Of a stretch of 27,034 bases of DNA, positions 1-6,682 are shown in pieces (position 1 is the first letter of the stretch; each line of letters begins with the position of its first letter). Below the pieces are notes generated by a model. That model searched no databases and was not told the DNA's origin. It saw nothing but the letters and a program-made list of their open reading frames with translations. The translations under genes were made by a program, and so were the position numbers. Source of the stretch: a virus; IMG/VR virus record IMGVR_UViG_3300010885_014609, positions 1 through 27,034 of that record. One strand, given 5' to 3'.

Positions 1-97
1 ATGGTTTTGGATTCGGCCAGACTGCGGTTTGTCTATAACTTGCCTCACCTGCCTTCAGAGATCTCCCAGACTCATAGCTCCTGATCTCGTTGTACAG

Positions 98-126
98 TAT
101 ATATCTCTTAGCCTACGGTTTGTCAA
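98..126 (-). promoter_or_regulatory. possible sigma-70-type promoter reading left
   Basis: On the minus strand a perfect TTGACA (126-121) is followed after 17 bases by TATATA (103-98), which matches four of six positions of the -10 consensus. The layout is like the much stronger promoter at 26893-26921. It would read leftward out of the window, downstream of the tRNA. The surrounding DNA is rich in TATA-like words, so the -10 match alone means little. Confidence rests on the exact -35 and the spacing. Confidence 0.35.
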
Positions 127-148
127 GTGTGTATATGTATAGTGTATA

Positions 149-160
149 GTGTATATATAC

Positions 161-162
<2 letters not shown>
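149..162. repeat. 14-bp perfect palindrome beside the tRNA
   Basis: GTGTATATATACAC is a perfect palindrome a few bases beyond the encoded 3' CCA end of the minus-strand tRNA. Similar TATAGTGTATA words recur on both sides of the tRNA (about 139-150, 248-258, 276-284) and again near 694-711. It could be a processing or protein-binding site, or simply part of an AT-rich repeat family. There is no T-run, so it is not an obvious terminator. Confidence 0.5.
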
Positions 163-254
<92 letters not shown>

Positions 255-325
255 ATACATAGTCTATATGCTATACAGTGTATGTACTTATTATAGCACG
301 GATCTAGGGTTTGGGCAAGTGAGAT

Positions 326-418
326 CACCGTGGAAAAGGTTCAAAAACGGTGTCAAAACGGTGGATTCTGTGGCTTTTTGACACGGTTTTACGGTGGAAT
401 TACTGTGATTTTACAGTA
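326..418. repeat. ACGGTG cluster with two inverted repeats
   Basis: This gene-free stretch holds three direct copies of ACGGTG (347-352, 358-363, 391-396) and one inverted copy, CACCGT (326-331). Overlying them is a perfect 9-bp inverted repeat, GTGTCAAAA (350-358) with TTTTGACAC (376-384), separated by 17 bases. A second inverted repeat, TACTGT-6 nt-ACAGTA, lies at 401-418. Clustered short direct repeats with nearby hairpins are typical of operators, phage origins or recombination sites. Nothing in view says which. I see no convincing gene between 245 and 711. Confidence 0.5.
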
Positions 419-510
419 GTTTATCTTGGGGTCAGGATGGGGTGGAGGGGTAATAGTCAAATGGTTTTTCCTAGGCCCCACCATTCTCTCACTATTTTCC
501 CCACCACTCT

Positions 511-692
511 AGCGGGGTATTCCACACCCACTACGTGGCCCCTACAGCGGGGTATTCCACACCCACTACGTGGCCCCAAAGAGTTCGCCCTGCGAGCTCT
601 CTCGTACAGCGGGGCATTCGTGTACTGTATATATACACTCGATACTCTCACGCTTCTGGACAACTCTCCAATTGTGCTCTAGCGGGGTATTC
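511..692 (+). repeat. four-copy direct repeat AGCGGGG(T/C)ATTC
   Basis: A 32-bp unit beginning AGCGGGGTATTCCACACC and ending ACGTGGCCCC occurs at 511-542 and, identical, at 546-577, a 35-bp period. The first 12 bases recur alone at 608-619 (with C for T) and at 681-692. Each full unit contains CCAC-TAC-GTGG, able to form a small stem, and GGGG at one end with CCCC at the other. The last copy sits about 20 bases before the start at 712. With only two full units, a 3-bp gap and no spacers this is not a CRISPR. A repeated regulatory or recombination element is more likely. Confidence 0.7.
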
Positions 693-711
693 ATGTATAG
701 TGTGTATATAT

Positions 712-903
712 ATGACTACTAAGATACATCGTGCCTACACTGATCGTTTTTACTCTATACCTGTAGACTGGGTTACCTATATTGTACATGACTCTGCTGT
801 AAGACAGTTCATACATGCACAAAGCAATGATCTATATGAGTGTTTGGGCTACGATCACTATCGTATTGATCCTAGACTATATACACTCGTGGCGCTGTTA
901 TAA
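712..903 (+). CDS. 63-aa hypothetical protein
   Basis: I do not recognise this small protein. It begins MTTKIHRAYTD, is rich in aromatic residues and histidine, has no membrane segment or signal peptide and ends in a hydrophobic LVALL. The frame stays open further left, but that upstream part runs through the direct repeats and does not look coding, so I place the start at the ATG at 712. The start context is alternating TA with no Shine-Dalgarno sequence, as at several other starts here. It is followed nine bases later by another small rightward gene, suggesting a two-gene unit. It is probably a genuine small phage protein, but nothing shows its role. Confidence 0.55.
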   Translation: MTTKIHRAYTDRFYSIPVDWVTYIVHDSAVRQFIHAQSNDLYECLGYDHYRIDPRLYTLVALL

Positions 904-911
904 GTAATAGT

Positions 912-1049
912 ATGATCCGACTATTAGTGTGTATATCTATAATTTTTGCTTTGGCTGGTTGTGCAATGGTCATCTTGTTTCCCGGAGTTGGGCTGGCCAG
1001 TTTGGCTCTAGGGGCTTGGGTTGGTTGGGAACTATACCGGGATCAATAG
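912..1049 (+). CDS. 45-aa small membrane protein or lipoprotein
   Basis: This 45-residue protein starts MIRLLVCISIIFALAGC. A short basic N-terminus and a hydrophobic stretch end in L-A-G-C at residues 14-17, which matches a lipobox with Cys17 as the lipidated residue. A second hydrophobic, Gly-rich segment follows (about 20-38), then a short charged tail. It could be a small lipoprotein, such as an outer-membrane spanin-type or superinfection-exclusion protein, or a two-helix membrane protein. Against a typical outer spanin, the mature part is hydrophobic rather than Pro-rich or coiled. No Shine-Dalgarno is visible. Its last seven bases overlap the end of the convergent DUF6165 gene. Confidence 0.55.
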   Translation: MIRLLVCISIIFALAGCAMVILFPGVGLASLALGAWVGWELYRDQ

Positions 1050-1414
1050 CTCTTTTCTTCTACTATCATTGAGCCCGCCAGTAGATTGATCTCTCGCTTG
1101 ATTTCAGCACGGCGATCGTTCTTTAGGTAAACATTTCGAGCAGCCTCAATGAACATCAAGTCGAACTGTTGAGTCTGTTCACAGGCACGTTTGTAGTTCT
1201 CAATATCCCAAAGCTCACTGTTGACTAGATATAGCTGAGACTGCTGTAGTTCCACGTTGGGTATTCCCGATGAGTCTCGCAGTTCTTCGAGTAATTGCAG
1301 TTCCTGCTCTATGTTCTTTAGTTTGGCAGGGCTGAGGATACGTTGGCTTTTGATCTTGAGTATGGTGATCTTGTCAATCAGCTCACCTACTGATATTGGT
1401 GCAGATACTAGCAT
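1043..1414 (-). CDS. DUF6165 family protein
   Basis: The 123-residue product starts MLVSAPISVGELIDKITI and has a long helical body rich in Gln, Leu and Glu (the ILSPAKLKNIEQELQLLEEL region). The ISVGELIDKITIL opening is the hallmark I associate with DUF6165, a family of unknown biochemical role often found beside glycosyltransferases. An in-frame ATG 23 codons upstream would overlap the GT9-like gene by 64 bases. I prefer the ATG at 1414, five bases after that gene's stop and matching the start of the conserved block. The two genes form a leftward pair, consistent with a shared envelope or glycan role. Neither enzyme activity nor membrane segments can be seen. Confidence 0.8.
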   Translation of the reverse strand: MLVSAPISVGELIDKITILKIKSQRILSPAKLKNIEQELQLLEELRDSSGIPNVELQQSQLYLVNSELWDIENYKRACEQTQQFDLMFIEAARNVYLKNDRRAEIKREINLLAGSMIVEEKSY

Positions 1415-1419
1415 ATATG

Positions 1420-2190
1420 TTATTGTCCCGCGGAAAAGATACGGCTTCGAGGGTTCATCTGAGGATTTTCCAACCATGTCCAAGCGCCCAGGAATGTGGG
1501 TGTCAGCTGTATGTGATGCTGGGGGATAAAATAGCGTTCCGGACCCTCAAAGTCCATGCCGTCTACTAGGTTGGCAAACACTGAGTCCGTCATTATGACC
1601 GCTTCACTGCGCTCAATCAGCTGGAGCCAATCGAATATGGTGCCCTCGCTGGTAATGTCCACACGAGCTAGATCTGGGGGTATGATGGCGGGGTCGATGC
1701 TGACAGTCTGTTGGCTTGATTGTAGGTGTGTGATCACATAGCCCCGGCCATCTTGGGGTGCAAATCGATCGTAGAACTCCTGCTCTCGCTGTGGATCACG
1801 GGTAATGCACTCCGCTAGGCGCAGTTTGTGCTTGTAGGCTACACCTGCACGTATATACTTGTACTGATCGAACCCGGTGTGTTGGAACCAAGCTGCATTG
1901 CTGAACTCTGGGTGGCCTGTTAAGGCTTGGTAAAGGCAAATGATTTCATCACACTTGAAGTTCTTGAGGCGTTCCATTGGCACATCATAGAAAAACGCAC
2001 CGCTATCGGGCTTGATGGGAATCCATTTGACCCAGGGCACATGACGGGTCAACTGATCTACCCATTGTTCTTCTACGGGCCAATGTATGTGCATACCCTG
2101 CTCATGATAGTGTAAGGCAATGGGCAGAGCGATCATGATGTCGCCCAGGCCACGAGTTTGAATAATGCCCAATCTGTTGGTTGATGCCAT
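1420..2190 (-). CDS. GT9-like (heptosyltransferase-type) glycosyltransferase
   Basis: The 256-aa protein begins MASTNRLGIIQTRGLGDIMI. The GLGDIMIALPIA block at residues 14-25 is the N-terminal glycine motif of GT-B glycosyltransferases of family 9 (ADP-heptose:LPS heptosyltransferases). The C-terminal half has VITHLQSSQ, then a DWLQLIERSEAVIMTDS block (about 187-203), resembling the nucleotide-sugar-binding second Rossmann half with its conserved DS. It is shorter than bacterial heptosyltransferases, which usually exceed 300 residues. The donor and acceptor cannot be read from sequence. A role in adding sugars to host LPS or a phage glycan is inference. AAGGA and a TATAAATT octamer precede it on the minus strand, and DUF6165 follows after five bases. 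Confidence 0.75.
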   Translation of the reverse strand: MASTNRLGIIQTRGLGDIMIALPIALHYHEQGMHIHWPVEEQWVDQLTRHVPWVKWIPIKPDSGAFFYDVPMERLKNFKCDEIICLYQALTGHPEFSNAAWFQHTGFDQYKYIRAGVAYKHKLRLAECITRDPQREQEFYDRFAPQDGRGYVITHLQSSQQTVSIDPAIIPPDLARVDITSEGTIFDWLQLIERSEAVIMTDSVFANLVDGMDFEGPERYFIPQHHIQLTPTFLGAWTWLENPQMNPRSRIFSAGQ

Positions 2191-2208
2191 GTTAGGTGTT
2201 CCTTTAGT

Positions 2209-2216
2209 AATTTATA
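2209..2216 (-). promoter_or_regulatory. T4-type late promoter-like octamer
   Basis: On the minus strand TATAAATT matches seven of eight positions of the T4 late promoter TATAAATA. It ends about 18 bases before the ATG of the GT9-like gene, with AAGGA in between. It forms one side of a divergent region shared with the fibre gene. Confidence 0.5.
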
Positions 2217-2258
2217 TACGTATTTAATTATAGCATCACTGAGCTAGGAATAAAATAC

Positions 2259-2266
2259 ACTAAATA
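2259..2266 (+). promoter_or_regulatory. weak late promoter-like octamer before the fibre gene
   Basis: ACTAAATA keeps the TAAATA core of the T4-type late promoter (six of eight positions). It lies 23 bases before the ATG at 2290, with an AGAGGA ribosome-binding site between them. A structural gene is expected to have a late promoter, which raises its credibility despite the mismatches. Confidence 0.35.
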
Positions 2267-2289
2267 TCCATAAGAGGAACTACTAGACT

Positions 2290-5200
2290 ATGAGTGACGG
2301 CTACAGAGATATTTTACCAGCGTTTGATCGAGTTAACTTCTGGCCGGGCAGCGACATCCAGGGTGCTTATCAAGAGAATACCACCAACCAGGTCAACTTT
2401 GGCGTGAGCAGCAGTTATCCTGTGCCCGTGGGAGCCACTTTGACCATAACGGGCTATGCTAATATCACCCCTACTCAGACTACTTTTCCCTTGAGCTTTG
2501 CGGCCAGCACCAGCGACACCAACCTGCCCGTGGCCACAGTTACATTTAATCTGGCTGTGCCCGATGCAGCAGGTCACTATACTCCCGACACTACCCAAGC
2601 TGGTTGGACCCTAGAATATCGCATTGACTATACAGACCCTGCTACCGGGTTAGCCAGTGTACGTTACGGCACCCAAGGTGGTTTGATCTATACTGCTGCT
2701 CAATACGCAGCAGCCACCAACGCCACAGTCAGCACCCCCGTGGCCAGCGCACCTATCGCCGAACCTCAACCAGTGGTGCATGTACAACCAGGACCCGAAG
2801 AGATTACTCCTTTGCTGTTTCCCAATTTGTCAATTGCAGCAGGCAGCTCCACAAACATCACAGTGACTATACCACAGAGACCCATTGTTAATCTGCATGA
2901 AGATACCTACAGTTATAGTTTTATCAATGTGCCCAGTTGGGTCAGTTTGTATTTGGAAAACGGACTCAGCACCTATAGGTATCCACTGACCGTTAATCGA
3001 ACTATCAATGAACTGGCCAATCTCATAGGGGAATACCCAAGCCAGGGTGGATGGATTAGGGACCGTTGGAAAAATGAGTTTGGTTTCGTGCGTACCGCTG
3101 CCTATAATGTGACAGCACAGCTGATCAACGGCGTGGTAGAGGATGTCTGTGCAGTTGACCCTGACTTCCAAAACATAGATCTATTTGGCGTGGGCAATAC
3201 ATCTGAACCGTTTGAAGCGGCCTATGTGCGTATTGCACACTATCTCTATGGTCTCAACAACTACACAGCAGAACAACATGCAGCCATCCAGGCTGAAGTT
3301 GCGGCCTTTGGCTATACTAAAACTAACCTAGACGGTACATATGCTCTTGATCCGGTAGCCTATCCAAAAATTACCGCATGGTACGGACCACAGCCCAGTA
3401 GATTTAGACTATTAGGTGGCGGCACAATAATTAGAAGTGTACCTAGTCAGCTGCAGGATGCATGGGATGCCTATTGGAACAGCTGGTCCACAGCCAATAC
3501 AGATTATAGCAACGACCCTGACTATATTGCACACGGCGCTCCCAGTGTAGATTTTGCCCGTGGAAAACTATATAGAATCAGTCAGGATCTAGCACAGTAT
3601 GTTTGGTACCAAGAATTAACTCCTTCGATCGCACCTACAGTGACTCAGAGCACTGGAACATACACAGTCACCGTTAGAACTCTTAGCAACCTAACTGGTA
3701 ATTATTATGATAGTCCGTGGAATATTACAGTATTGCCCCCGGGCAGTACCGGGGTCGGCGGTGTATTGACCACTACACAGACAATCTCCAACATTACCCT
3801 ACGCACAGGCGCAGCAATTAGGCCCTTCACTCCAGTAGTGGCAGCTGGAGGTACTCCACCTTATACATTCACTGTGGCTACACCCAGTCTTCCAGCTGAT
3901 ATCCAAATGAATCCTAAGAATGGAGAAATATATGGAGTACCGGCTGCACTACAGGGTTCTACAGGCTATGTAGTAACTGTCAGAGATTCTGTTGGGACAT
4001 CAAGGACCAGGCCTCTGAGTATCACCGTTCTTCCGCAAGATGGAAAAATCCTTGCCGAAGATTATAACTCCATACAGCGTAAAATTGACAATATATTAGG
4101 AACTAATATCAATGGATGGGGATATCCAAGCCATTATGCGGCTCCTGTGACTACCCGTAACAGAGCTACTAGAGCTCAATGGAGAAGTATTTTAAGTGAT
4201 GTTAATGTTATACAAACACACATCACCGACGCTGGGACCAGCACACAAGTCCCTAGTACAGGTTCTGTAATTACATCGGACCTACACAAGACAATAGAGG
4301 GAGATGTCAATTATCTGTATCAAGACAGCCAGCGATATATATGCCACCCTCAACAGTTTGCCAACGGTGGTGCTCCTAATGTTCTTTACGGCACTAGCAC
4401 ACGAACAATAGTTTGGAGTAAGTCTATAGAGCACAGGGTTAGAGTGGACTGGCCTACTAATCTATTAGCACATTACTTTTTTAATCAAGGAAGCCAGTTT
4501 GTTTGGAGACCATACTTTTTATCTGGTATAGGCAATGACAGAGATGGTGAATGGGCCAACTTTATCAGTTATCTGCAAGACGTTGGAACCTATACCTATA
4601 CTAGAGCTGATTTTGTACGCCCCGAGACAACTACTGTTACCAACTACAGCAGTGGAACTTTGGCAGTAAGTATTACTGCTACACGCAGAGACGATGTAAC
4701 TTCGACACGCCGCATTGATTTCTCGGCCAAGTTTGAGAATACTGATACTAATGATTTGATAATTGACCCTACTTACGGATACTGGAACTACGGTCCGTGG
4801 GAAGCATTTGTTACTGATTCAAGTTCTACTCATATATCATCTACCTCAACTGCCCTAGCTCCCAATAATGCACAATCTGGATTTAGTTTAGACAAGCTCA
4901 GTGGTGTTATAATATTATATATGGGTGCTTGGCCTAATGAAAATACAGCCTGCGATCCAGAATGGCTGGCGTTTAGTAATTTAGGTATTAACAAGTTGGG
5001 TAATAACGAGCACAGCAATAACTACAGATATAGCAACGGGTTCAATCCCTATTGGACTATGGGTGGAGAATATAACTTGAGCAGTATTCCTATTGGAACT
5101 ACAATTCAATATAAAATCCCTAGAGCCCCCTATAACCAAGTAGACTACACATATTCAATTAAACGAATAACCTCTAATTCTGTGCAAATATCAACTTATA

Positions 5201-5382
5201 CAGCACCTTGGGTAGATACCGGAGGGGATGATAATATCACTGCTACCATAGCGGCATGGTGGAGAGTAACTAACGAGTTGTGGGGATATACACCAGCAAT
5301 CCCTCCTACCTATGACGGTGATGGCAACGTCATAGACCCCGGAACACCAGCAGTACTGGGTGTGGGCACATTTACCTGGTAA
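2290..5382 (+). CDS. large virion structural / fibre-like protein with Ig-like domain
   Basis: This 1030-residue protein is rich in Thr, Ser, Asn, Tyr and Gly with alternating hydrophobic residues, the composition of beta-rich phage fibres and adhesins. Residues about 500-583 look like a putative Ig (He_PIG-type) domain: GGTPPYTFTV, then LPADIQMNPKNGEIYGVP and YVVTVRDS. A helical stretch with DYNSIQ at 591-596 and ILGT resembles a segment I recall from marine phage structural proteins. Residues about 250-480 may be helical to mixed. There is no signal peptide. AGAGGA precedes the ATG. Base composition changes inside the gene: sampled 60-base lines near 2.5 kb are 53-55% GC and near 4.8 kb 32-42%, suggesting a mosaic. 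The exact structural role is unknown. Confidence 0.8.
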   Translation: MSDGYRDILPAFDRVNFWPGSDIQGAYQENTTNQVNFGVSSSYPVPVGATLTITGYANITPTQTTFPLSFAASTSDTNLPVATVTFNLAVPDAAGHYTPDTTQAGWTLEYRIDYTDPATGLASVRYGTQGGLIYTAAQYAAATNATVSTPVASAPIAEPQPVVHVQPGPEEITPLLFPNLSIAAGSSTNITVTIPQRPIVNLHEDTYSYSFINVPSWVSLYLENGLSTYRYPLTVNRTINELANLIGEYPSQGGWIRDRWKNEFGFVRTAAYNVTAQLINGVVEDVCAVDPDFQNIDLFGVGNTSEPFEAAYVRIAHYLYGLNNYTAEQHAAIQAEVAAFGYTKTNLDGTYALDPVAYPKITAWYGPQPSRFRLLGGGTIIRSVPSQLQDAWDAYWNSWSTANTDYSNDPDYIAHGAPSVDFARGKLYRISQDLAQYVWYQELTPSIAPTVTQSTGTYTVTVRTLSNLTGNYYDSPWNITVLPPGSTGVGGVLTTTQTISNITLRTGAAIRPFTPVVAAGGTPPYTFTVATPSLPADIQMNPKNGEIYGVPAALQGSTGYVVTVRDSVGTSRTRPLSITVLPQDGKILAEDYNSIQRKIDNILGTNINGWGYPSHYAAPVTTRNRATRAQWRSILSDVNVIQTHITDAGTSTQVPSTGSVITSDLHKTIEGDVNYLYQDSQRYICHPQQFANGGAPNVLYGTSTRTIVWSKSIEHRVRVDWPTNLLAHYFFNQGSQFVWRPYFLSGIGNDRDGEWANFISYLQDVGTYTYTRADFVRPETTTVTNYSSGTLAVSITATRRDDVTSTRRIDFSAKFENTDTNDLIIDPTYGYWNYGPWEAFVTDSSSTHISSTSTALAPNNAQSGFSLDKLSGVIILYMGAWPNENTACDPEWLAFSNLGINKLGNNEHSNNYRYSNGFNPYWTMGGEYNLSSIPIGTTIQYKIPRAPYNQVDYTYSIKRITSNSVQISTYTAPWVDTGGDDNITATIAAWWRVTNELWGYTPAIPPTYDGDGNVIDPGTPAVLGVGTFTW

Positions 5383-5391
5383 ATATATATT

Positions 5392-6501
5392 ATGGCAATC
5401 CCAGTAACCTTTACAGTATTCAATAACAGTTCCACAGCAGCAACTATAACCGGATTCAACTTTGTTGATACTGCGGGAATAGTACACCGTGCAACACTGA
5501 CTAATTTTAGTATTCCGGGAGTGTTCACTGGTATAAGCACTACTACTAATACTGTTATTCCTCCGGGTGGTCAATTAGATTTCATCACTCATTATACTAC
5601 TGCAACAACTACATTAGGTAGATATACAGGAACTATAACAGTCAGTGCATCAACTGACATAGGACCTAGAAGTTTAACGGCAACTAACCTCGTACTGATT
5701 AGCCTTAATCCGGTTCCAGACCCTAATGCAGTTGTAATTACAGGTGGCGGAGCAAATCACGGCGGAGGTGGCGGGGGTGGCTGGGACATTATTCCTCTTT
5801 TAATTACCATTGCTACAATTTTGGAATGCTTTACCCCTGAGACACAAGTTCTGATGGAGGACGGAAGTACCAAAGCCATAATAGATGTTAATCTAGGGGA
5901 TCGTGTTTGGAATAGAGATAAGACATCAGTTAATACTGTTAAATTCATTGAAAGAACAATTGATACAGAATGGGAATATATATACTCCCCTAACAAAACA
6001 TCTAAGCCATTTGCCACGATAAACCATCCATTGTATATTGACGGCAGGCTGTCTGCTTTTAATACAAAAACTCATTACGATTTGTATCCCTGGTTGGGAG
6101 AAGCTGTTGAACTGAGCTCCTATAATCTAGAAAAAACTGGAGGAAGGACTGTTTATAATCTATGGGTCGATGGTGACAACACTTATCAAGTCAACGGGTA
6201 CGGAACAACATCCATTATGTCGCCTGGTTGGGTGAATCAAGCAATAGATTATGGATATATAAACAATGAACAGGCTGCATTGATCTTAGATGAATGTGGC
6301 AATACTGCAAGAAATTTAAGAACTGGATCATATTTAATAAACAGATTTGTTGGCTGGATGGATATTAAACTGTTGAGCAAATTGATAGGCAGTATACTTA
6401 CATCGGAAGATACAATCTCTAGAAAAGTTTTTATCATTGCAATGAAGGCAGTGGGCTCAATAGCAAACACTTATTACGCATTAAGGAAAAAAAATGTTTA
6501 A
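5392..6501 (+). CDS. structural-type protein with C-terminal Hint domain
   Basis: The 369-aa product has three parts. Residues 1-110 form a predicted beta-sandwich (NNSSTAATITGFNF; VIPPGGQLDF; RYTGTITVSAS). Residues 118-130 are a Gly-rich hinge and 131-143 a short hydrophobic segment. From Cys146 there is a Hint module: CFTPETQVLMEDGST, DVNLGDRVWN, the block-B-like INHPLYIDG (His212), and YNLWVDGDNTYQVNGY. This is the N-terminal-cleaving fold of hedgehog proteins and inteins. The usual C-terminal His-Asn and following nucleophile are not seen, so splicing is unlikely. Cleavage or ester transfer at Cys146 remains possible. A helical tail (about 285-369) follows. The start has no Shine-Dalgarno but lies ten bases after the previous stop. 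Confidence 0.75.
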   Translation: MAIPVTFTVFNNSSTAATITGFNFVDTAGIVHRATLTNFSIPGVFTGISTTTNTVIPPGGQLDFITHYTTATTTLGRYTGTITVSASTDIGPRSLTATNLVLISLNPVPDPNAVVITGGGANHGGGGGGGWDIIPLLITIATILECFTPETQVLMEDGSTKAIIDVNLGDRVWNRDKTSVNTVKFIERTIDTEWEYIYSPNKTSKPFATINHPLYIDGRLSAFNTKTHYDLYPWLGEAVELSSYNLEKTGGRTVYNLWVDGDNTYQVNGYGTTSIMSPGWVNQAIDYGYINNEQAALILDECGNTARNLRTGSYLINRFVGWMDIKLLSKLIGSILTSEDTISRKVFIIAMKAVGSIANTYYALRKKNV

Positions 6502-6676
6502 CATAACAATAGACGAAGTAGCAGAAAAAATTAATAATCTAAGTTTTGAAGAAAAGATGGTATTACTTAATGGTATTACAATACATGCGGCGCAGATTCT
6601 GCAAAAGCTGTTTCCCGATGATGCACTCATCGCATGGTTTTTGCAGACCAAACAACAGCTATCAGGCCGCGCATAA
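6494..6676 (+). CDS. 60-aa helical protein, unknown function
   Basis: This 60-residue protein (MFNITIDEVAEKINNLSFEE at the start) is predicted mostly helical, acidic in the first half, with no signal peptide or membrane span. It overlaps the end of the Hint-domain gene by eight bases and has AAGGA eight bases upstream within that gene, so it is very likely translated by coupling. It sits between two structural-type genes. It could be a chaperone-like or regulatory partner of the Hint protein. I do not recognise the family. Confidence 0.75.
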   Translation: MFNITIDEVAEKINNLSFEEKMVLLNGITIHAAQILQKLFPDDALIAWFLQTKQQLSGRA

Positions 6677-6682
6677 TATATT

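Noticed and set aside
378-406. TTGACA at 378-383 with TACTGT 17 bases on, as a sigma-70 promoter
   Set aside because: The -10 matches only three of six bases, and the TTGACA is explained by the inverted repeat at 350-384.
511-577. Two 32-bp direct repeats taken as a CRISPR
   Set aside because: There is a 3-bp gap instead of spacers, only two full units, and no cas-like gene in the window.
350-682. Open frames at 350-682 (plus), 457-663 (minus) and the leftward extension of the 712 gene from 535
   Set aside because: They run through the direct repeats and hairpin region, have low-complexity, repeat-derived translations and no ribosome-binding site. Only the part from 712 looks protein-like.
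5191-5574. Long minus-strand frames under the structural genes (for example 2830-3171 and 5191-5574)
   Set aside because: These are shadows of strongly coding plus-strand genes, with compositions unlike real proteins and no start signals.
5392-6501. Hint region read as a full splicing intein
   Set aside because: The C-terminal His-Asn and the following Ser/Thr/Cys are not seen, there is no homing endonuclease, and the sequence after the module does not resume a recognisable host domain.
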